A stretch of 8,191 nt of DNA from Deltaproteobacteria bacterium (lineage in GTDB: Bacteria > Desulfobacterota > Syntrophia > Syntrophales > UBA2210): the NCBI GenBank assembly GCA_019314085.1, contig JAFCZZ010000086.1, forward strand, positions 1 to 8,191, given 5' to 3'. The notes beneath the pieces were generated by a model. It worked only from the letters and a program-made list of their open reading frames with translations, was not told the origin of the DNA and did not search any database. The translations under genes were made by a program, and so were the position numbers. Of this stretch, positions 5,824 to 8,191 are shown in pieces. How positions within the stretch are numbered: the first letter of the stretch is position 1; the number at the start of each line of letters is the position of its first letter.

Positions 5824-6108
5824 ATGGGAATAGTATACGACCCCGACCTAGCCAAGGCTACAAACTGCCACTGCTACGCATACGACGGAAAGGACATCTG
5901 CTGGAGCAGCGGCATAATAGGTACACTGAGTGCCGCACAGGAAGAGATATACTGCAACCCAAAGACCATCATGGGTCCAGTCCCGCCGAAGATGGAGGCG
6001 AGGTACAGCGGTTTCGTAGAAGCGGTCCGCATCTGCGAGAACCTGCCGAAGGGCGAGTTCTGGAGTTGTATGGGCCGCGAGCTTGAAAAGCGGGGCATCG
6101 AAGTATAA
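5824..6108 (+). CDS. Six-cysteine small protein, 94 aa
   Basis: The frame runs from ATG 5824 to TAA 6108 with archaeal-type codons. The 23-base gap before it has no clear ribosome-binding site, so the start is less certain than for its neighbours. Cysteines are at 15, 17, 26, 44, 71 and 82. The N-terminal part is NCHCYAYDGKDICWSSG, with CxC followed by a Cys nine residues later. The C-terminal part is RICENLPKGEFWSCMGREL, in which C-x2-L-x2-G-x-F-x2-C is reminiscent of the two-cysteine core with a shorter loop. Six cysteines in 94 residues suggest metal binding or several disulfides. There is no signal peptide, so metal binding or a disulfide-rich virion protein are both possible. The family is not recognised. 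Confidence 0.72.
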   Translation: MGIVYDPDLAKATNCHCYAYDGKDICWSSGIIGTLSAAQEEIYCNPKTIMGPVPPKMEARYSGFVEAVRICENLPKGEFWSCMGRELEKRGIEV

Positions 6109-6173
6109 GGGTTTCTTTTGGTGATGTCTTTCTGCTAGGGGGTGAGAAAACCAGTCTGACGGAGTAGATGATA

Positions 6174-6431
6174 ATGGGACAACTCAATGGAAATAAAGTA
6201 TCGTTGGATGTCAGAACCTGCGGAGAAATCGGAGGCAGGTGGCTGTACAAGACGAATGAGTGTCTCATAAATTCAAGGTCGCTGCCGTTCTACGTCGGCG
6301 ACTTCGTTTCTTTTTATCCAATAGGGCAGGAAAAGCCCATTACCGTGCACAGTGATGTTTTTGATGATATCAGCACCGAGGGGGCACGTTTCCACCAGTT
6401 TTACACTTTTATAGTCAAGGGGGAAGGGTGA
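6174..6431 (+). CDS. Two-cysteine microprotein with GG core, 85 aa
   Basis: ATG 6174 lies 9 bases after CGGAG and gives a Met-Gly start like many neighbours. ATG 6168, two codons earlier, is also possible (spacing 3). The N-terminal third holds the family core: SLDVRTC, then GEIGGRWLYKTNE, then CLIN (Cys16 and Cys30, 14 apart), nearly identical in layout to the 68-residue - strand protein (C-NFLGGYYDDKADK-C). The rest (PFYVGDFVSFYPIG onward) is beta-rich with aromatic residues and ends FIVKGEG. This is a single-Cys-hairpin domain fused to a second small beta domain. Function is unknown. Codons are more mixed than in the first two genes of the operon. Confidence 0.75.
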   Translation: MGQLNGNKVSLDVRTCGEIGGRWLYKTNECLINSRSLPFYVGDFVSFYPIGQEKPITVHSDVFDDISTEGARFHQFYTFIVKGEG

Positions 6432-6440
6432 TTTAAATGG
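6422..6440 (+). repeat. 19-bp direct repeat over a translation start, copy 1
   Basis: ggaagggtgatttaaatgg covers the stop codon of the 85-residue gene, a GGTGAT ribosome-binding site (complementary to the 16S 3' end) and the ATG of the next gene. An exact second copy is at 6776-6794. Confidence 0.85.
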
Positions 6441-6715
6441 GTGTGATTGGCGATGAGAAACCGATGAAAGAACTGATAACCGAAGACGTGTGCAAACGAC
6501 TCGGTGGCGAGTTTTTAATAGATACTTTAACATACGCGAAGGTGTGTAAGGTAAACTTGCCAACTGAAAGGAAGGGCGAAGTCAACGAATTGGTGCGCGA
6601 TATTACTATAGGGCACGGCGAGTTCTCTCAATACCGTACTCATGGCGATGTAACGGATAAGAGCGGTGATAATTACGTTGGGCTGTCGGTTCCAACATCC
6701 AAGGACTCCACATGA
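6437..6715 (+). CDS. Two-cysteine microprotein with GG core, 92 aa
   Basis: ATG 6437 follows GGTGAT (6427-6432) by four bases. The core is TEDVC, KRLGGEFLIDTLTYAKV, CKVN: Cys19 and Cys37, with the C-x2-L-GG-x-F-L segment aligning to C-x2-I-GG-x-W-L of the preceding gene and a four-residue longer loop. The two are probably paralogues. The C-terminal half (ELVRDITIGHGEFSQYRTHGDV onward) is polar and its ending (VPTSKDST) looks disordered. No membrane segment or known domain. The gene lies between two copies of a 19-bp repeat, which hints that it arrived or was duplicated as a unit. Function is unknown. Confidence 0.75.
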   Translation: MGVIGDEKPMKELITEDVCKRLGGEFLIDTLTYAKVCKVNLPTERKGEVNELVRDITIGHGEFSQYRTHGDVTDKSGDNYVGLSVPTSKDST

Positions 6716-6790
6716 GGCGTTATTATATAGTGACATATGCGATGCATCTATAAAACTTAATAAGGGCGGTATGGAGGAAGGGTGATTTAA
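6716..6790 (+). promoter_or_regulatory. Internal promoter-like gap
   Basis: The only sizeable gap inside the + operon. A TATA-like element (ctataaaactt, 6748-6758) lies about 25 bases before 6775, giving a very short leader that starts at the GGAAGGGTGAT ribosome-binding site. A tiny in-frame remnant, Met-Glu-Glu-Gly-stop at 6771-6785, matches the gene end found in the other repeat copy (Gly-Glu-Gly-stop). Confidence 0.45.
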
Positions 6791-6794
6791 ATGG
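6776..6794 (+). repeat. 19-bp direct repeat over a translation start, copy 2
   Basis: Exact copy of 6422-6440, here serving the start of the 77-residue gene. The TGA inside it no longer ends a real upstream gene, which suggests copy 2 is a duplicated gene junction. Confidence 0.85.
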
Positions 6795-7024
6795 TAGATA
6801 TCGACGTGCGTACATGCAATAAGATGCTTCTTGACATAACAGAAAAACTTGAACACTACCGAAGTGCAAGGACGGCATTCGATATTGCCGACGTAATCGA
6901 GGCAAACAACCTAACCAACCCAGACCCGATAGTGTTCGACAGAGAAGTTGCTAAGAGGGTCATGGGCGAAGCATCTGACGAATATCATAAAGCAATAGAA
7001 GAATTCGAGAAGGAGTGTTTATAG
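6791..7024 (+). CDS. Small acidic helical protein, 77 aa
   Basis: ATG 6791 is preceded by GGTGAT with the same spacing as the 92-residue gene. The N-terminus IDVRTC resembles LDVRTC of the 85-residue protein, but no GG core follows. Instead the sequence becomes long amphipathic helices (NKMLLDITEKLEHYRSARTA; then DREVAKRVMGEASDEYHKAI). Cys9 and Cys76 are at opposite ends. The protein is acidic, has no transmembrane segment and resembles no family I know. It could be a helical-bundle adaptor. The shared DVRTC head plus a different body fits the modular head swapping seen elsewhere in this operon. Confidence 0.7.
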   Translation: MVDIDVRTCNKMLLDITEKLEHYRSARTAFDIADVIEANNLTNPDPIVFDREVAKRVMGEASDEYHKAIEEFEKECL

Positions 7025-7039
7025 GAACAGTGACCTAAA

Positions 7040-7195
7040 ATGACAGAAAGCAGGTTCGAGATAATCGGAGCGGCGACAACCCGCGATATGAATGAAAAGC
7101 TGGCGAACCCAAAGATAATCAAGGTCGTCAGCTGCTCAAGCCACAGGGTTCGCGAACAGCCAGCCATAATCTGCCTTGTCGAGATGGGGGACTGA
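7040..7195 (+). CDS. Short two-cysteine protein, 51 aa
   Basis: An open frame from ATG 7040 to TGA 7193-7195 fills the space between two well-supported genes, with codon use like its neighbours (AGG, ATA, GTC). No strong ribosome-binding site is seen; AGGA at 7023-7026 is rather far. The sequence has a mixed first half (FEIIGAATTRDMNEKL), then KIIKVVSC, SSHRVREQPAII and CLVEM (Cys32 and Cys45, 13 apart). The Cys spacing equals that of the 54-residue - strand protein, and both have CLV after the second Cys, but the intervening GG or LxG core is missing. It is placed in the family only by spacing. Function is unknown. Confidence 0.55.
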   Translation: MTESRFEIIGAATTRDMNEKLANPKIIKVVSCSSHRVREQPAIICLVEMGD

Positions 7196-7197
7196 CC

Positions 7198-7461
7198 ATG
7201 GGCAAGATGGGCGGCACGCCAAAGACGTACAAAGGCGTAAAGTACGTTTCGGCACGCTGGAAGGAGGACAAGTGGAACGTCGAGCTGACTAATACTGGCA
7301 GGGTAAGAACTACAGCCGACAAGATATACTCAAGTGCTGGAGTCATCGATGCCAGGGAAGGCGAGATTCACATATCGTTGCCGCTTGGGGCTACGTGCGA
7401 AAGAGTCATGGTAGCAGGTAGGAGACACATCAACTGCTGGAAGGAAAAGGAGGAGACATGA
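7198..7461 (+). CDS. Small beta-rich two-cysteine protein, 87 aa
   Basis: ATG 7198 follows GGGGGA by six bases and the preceding stop by two. Residues 11-65 are basic and beta-like (YKGVKYVSARWKEDKWNVEL, then RVRTTADKIY, EGEIHISLPL). The end is GATC, ERVMVAGRRHIN, CWKEKEET (Cys67 and Cys80, 13 apart). Here the cysteine hairpin sits at the C-terminus instead of the N-terminus. No known domain is seen; a small SH3- or OB-like barrel is conceivable for the first part. The last codons (KEKEET) contain the GGAGGAG site of the next gene and are duplicated 219 bases downstream. Function is unknown. Confidence 0.72.
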   Translation: MGKMGGTPKTYKGVKYVSARWKEDKWNVELTNTGRVRTTADKIYSSAGVIDAREGEIHISLPLGATCERVMVAGRRHINCWKEKEET

Positions 7462-7475
7462 CCGCTGAAAAAGAG
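7445..7475 (+). repeat. 31-bp direct repeat, copy 1
   Basis: Matches 7664-7694 at 30 of 31 positions. It covers the C-terminal KEET codons of one gene, the GGAGGAG site, the ATGA overlap and the first six codons of the next gene (MT-[AV]-EKE). Confidence 0.85.
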
Positions 7476-7637
7476 CAGAGGTTGACGGACGCTCAACTCA
7501 TTGCTGTGGTTTTGATTATCTTTGGCATAAGTGCCATTTTTGGTACTGTGTTAAATATGCCGATTCCAGCCCTTGTTCTTGCTGGTATTGGTGTTTTAAT
7601 TCTGATATATTTTAGAGCATTTGAGTTGGAGGGATGA
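7458..7637 (+). CDS. Two-helix membrane protein, 59 aa
   Basis: ATG 7458 overlaps the preceding stop (ATGA) and is preceded by GGAGGAG. After a charged head (MTAEKEQRLTDAQ), residues about 14-33 (LIAVVLIIFGISAIFGTVLN) and 36-53 (IPALVLAGIGVLILIYF) are two transmembrane helices joined by a very short Met-Pro turn, so both ends lie on one side. The tail is RAFELEG. It has no cysteine, unlike nearly all its neighbours. It uses many T-ending and TTG codons (GTT, ATT, GCT, TTG), giving a more AT-rich frame than adjacent genes. This may reflect hydrophobic content or separate origin. It could be a virion membrane protein, a holin-like protein or a small membrane partner of the surface protein; none can be preferred. 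Confidence 0.78.
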   Translation: MTAEKEQRLTDAQLIAVVLIIFGISAIFGTVLNMPIPALVLAGIGVLILIYFRAFELEG

Positions 7638-7657
7638 CATGGGAGTGATAGCACCAG
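7633..7657 (+). repeat. 25-bp direct repeat, copy 1
   Basis: Matches 7933-7957 at 23 of 25 positions. It covers a gene-end TGA and the first six codons of a gene starting MGV-[IM]-AP. Confidence 0.85.
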
Positions 7658-7680
7658 GCGTAAAAAAGGAGGAGACATGA
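7639..7680 (+). pseudogene. Chimeric 13-codon remnant between two small genes
   Basis: ATG 7639 to TGA 7678-7680 encodes MGVIAPGVKKEET. Its head copies the start of the gene at 7939 (MGVMAPE) and its tail copies the end of the 87-residue gene (KEKEET), so it looks like a small gene that lost its body by deletion or recombination. It still carries GGAGGAG for the next gene and overlaps its ATG, so it may persist as a translational coupler or leader peptide. Confidence 0.6.
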
Positions 7681-7694
7681 CCGTTGAAAAAGAG
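7664..7694 (+). repeat. 31-bp direct repeat, copy 2
   Basis: Second copy of 7445-7475, offset by 219 bases. It includes the tail of the chimeric remnant and the start of the 85-residue gene at 7677. Confidence 0.85.
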
Positions 7695-7934
7695 GAAATC
7701 ATCGAGGGCAAGTTCCTCAGGTGCTTCCGAGAACACCCTATGGCTACGATGACTCACATGATAGTCAAGACCGATGGCGACAAGATGATATTCTCAGGGG
7801 ATTGGAGGCCCATGAGAAGCATATGCGACGCTCTGGACGAGGGCGACTTTCTCAGGATAAGATACAGGCAACCTTGGGACTGGACGGTTGAAAAGCTCAA
7901 GGAGCCGATGCCTAGGTTCGAGAGATGGTGGTGA
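7677..7934 (+). CDS. Small beta-rich protein, possible OB-fold, 85 aa
   Basis: ATG 7677 has GGAGGAG upstream and an ATGA overlap with the remnant before it. The order strand (IEGKFLRCF), strand (HMIVKTDG), strand (KMIFSGD), helix (RPMRSICDAL), strand (GDFLRIRYRQ), strand (DWTVEKLKE) fits a five-stranded barrel of OB type. The EGD-[FY]-[LV]-x-[IV]-x-Y turn is typical of small nucleic-acid-binding OB proteins. The C-terminus is aromatic and basic (PRFERWW), as in some single-stranded DNA-binding proteins that recruit partners by an aromatic tip. This is judged by eye and is tentative. Its first six codons were copied from, or to, the membrane-protein gene at 7458. Confidence 0.72.
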   Translation: MTVEKEEIIEGKFLRCFREHPMATMTHMIVKTDGDKMIFSGDWRPMRSICDALDEGDFLRIRYRQPWDWTVEKLKEPMPRFERWW

Positions 7935-7957
7935 TGACATGGGAGTAATGGCACCAG
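7933..7957 (+). repeat. 25-bp direct repeat, copy 2
   Basis: Second copy of 7633-7657, offset by exactly 300 bases, at the start of the last gene. Confidence 0.85.
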
Positions 7958-8191
7958 AGGACGTATCAGAAATGCTTGAGATTGAAACCAGGTCATGTAT
8001 CAAGAGCACAGATGACAGCTTTATCAGATGCTTTGATTCTGTCGACGTTGCAAAACGTAATCTATCAGAGATTGTTGACTATATTAAAGACAACAGTAAG
8101 GCGTGGGAACTGGCAATTAGCAATGACCCTAGATACGGTAAAGATGGCACAGAACACATAGCGATTGATACGGCAGGGTATATGGGTGCGG
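7939..8191 (+). CDS. Small two-cysteine protein, 3' end beyond the window (partial)
   Basis: ATG 7939 follows GGTGAT by three bases and the previous stop by four. The frame stays open for 84 residues to the window edge. The visible part has MGVMAPED, a short helix (VSEMLEIE), then TRSC, IKSTDDSFIR, CFDS (Cys20 and Cys31, 11 apart). A longer helical region follows (VAKRNLSEIVDYIKDNSKAWELAI), then a polar stretch containing DPRYGKDG. The single Cys pair near the N-terminus recalls the microprotein family, but the Gly of the core is absent. It uses CGT, TCT and GAT codons more than the 5447-6108 genes. The family is not recognised. Confidence 0.7.
   Translation, partial: MGVMAPEDVSEMLEIETRSCIKSTDDSFIRCFDSVDVAKRNLSEIVDYIKDNSKAWELAISNDPRYGKDGTEHIAIDTAGYMGA

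Noticed and set aside
6422..7957. Direct repeats as a CRISPR array or tandem repeat array
   Set aside because: The copies are pairs only, have unequal spacing, and lie over translation starts with coding sequence between them.

Overview
The window looks like part of an archaeal virus or other archaeal mobile element. It carries no rRNA, tRNA, transposase, CRISPR array, polymerase, terminase or capsid gene that I can recognise. The archaeal reading rests on frequent AGA/AGG arginine and ATA isoleucine codons, GTG starts, ribosome-binding sites of the GGAGG and GGTGAT types, TATA-like boxes about 25 bases before the expected transcript starts, very tight gene packing with ATGA, GTGA and TAGTG overlaps, and many short unrecognised proteins beside several winged-helix proteins. 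A mesophilic or thermophilic euryarchaeal host is an inference. Virus versus plasmid versus integrated element cannot be decided from this sequence.

Layout. (1) Positions 2-638, + strand: the 3' end of a DNA-binding (winged-helix) gene cut by the window edge, a leader with a hairpin and T-run, and a 76-residue winged-helix protein. (2) Positions 639-759: a convergent intergenic region with a hairpin, T-tracts and a perfect 14-bp palindrome. (3) Positions 5346 down to 760, - strand: one tightly packed nine-gene operon. In transcription order it encodes an AbrB-like protein, a coiled-coil protein, a thioredoxin-fold CPVC protein, a 240-residue protein with a C-terminal winged helix, three tandem related two-cysteine microproteins (54, 69 and 68 residues), a 503-residue surface protein with signal peptide and C-terminal anchor, and a 116-residue winged-helix protein. 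(4) Positions 5347-5446: a divergent promoter region with a near-palindrome over the TATA-rich segment. (5) Positions 5447-8191, + strand: a run of small genes (51-117 residues), most with two cysteines and many starting Met-Gly, plus a two-helix membrane protein and a possible OB-fold protein. The last gene runs off the window.

The main theme is a set of short proteins built round one cysteine hairpin. The core is Cys-x2-[Leu/Ile]-x-Gly-x-[aromatic]-...-Cys, with the cysteines usually 13-14 residues apart. Clear members occur on both sides of the divergent promoter: three in tandem on the - strand and at least two on the + strand, with looser relatives around them. The - operon also encodes a thioredoxin-fold protein with a CxxC site and a membrane-anchored extracellular protein, so a link to disulfide formation or virion assembly is possible but is inference only.

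The + operon also shows gene shuffling. Short direct repeats cover ribosome-binding sites and start codons (6422/6776, 7445/7664, 7633/7933). A 13-codon ORF at 7639-7680 joins the head of one small gene type to the tail of another.
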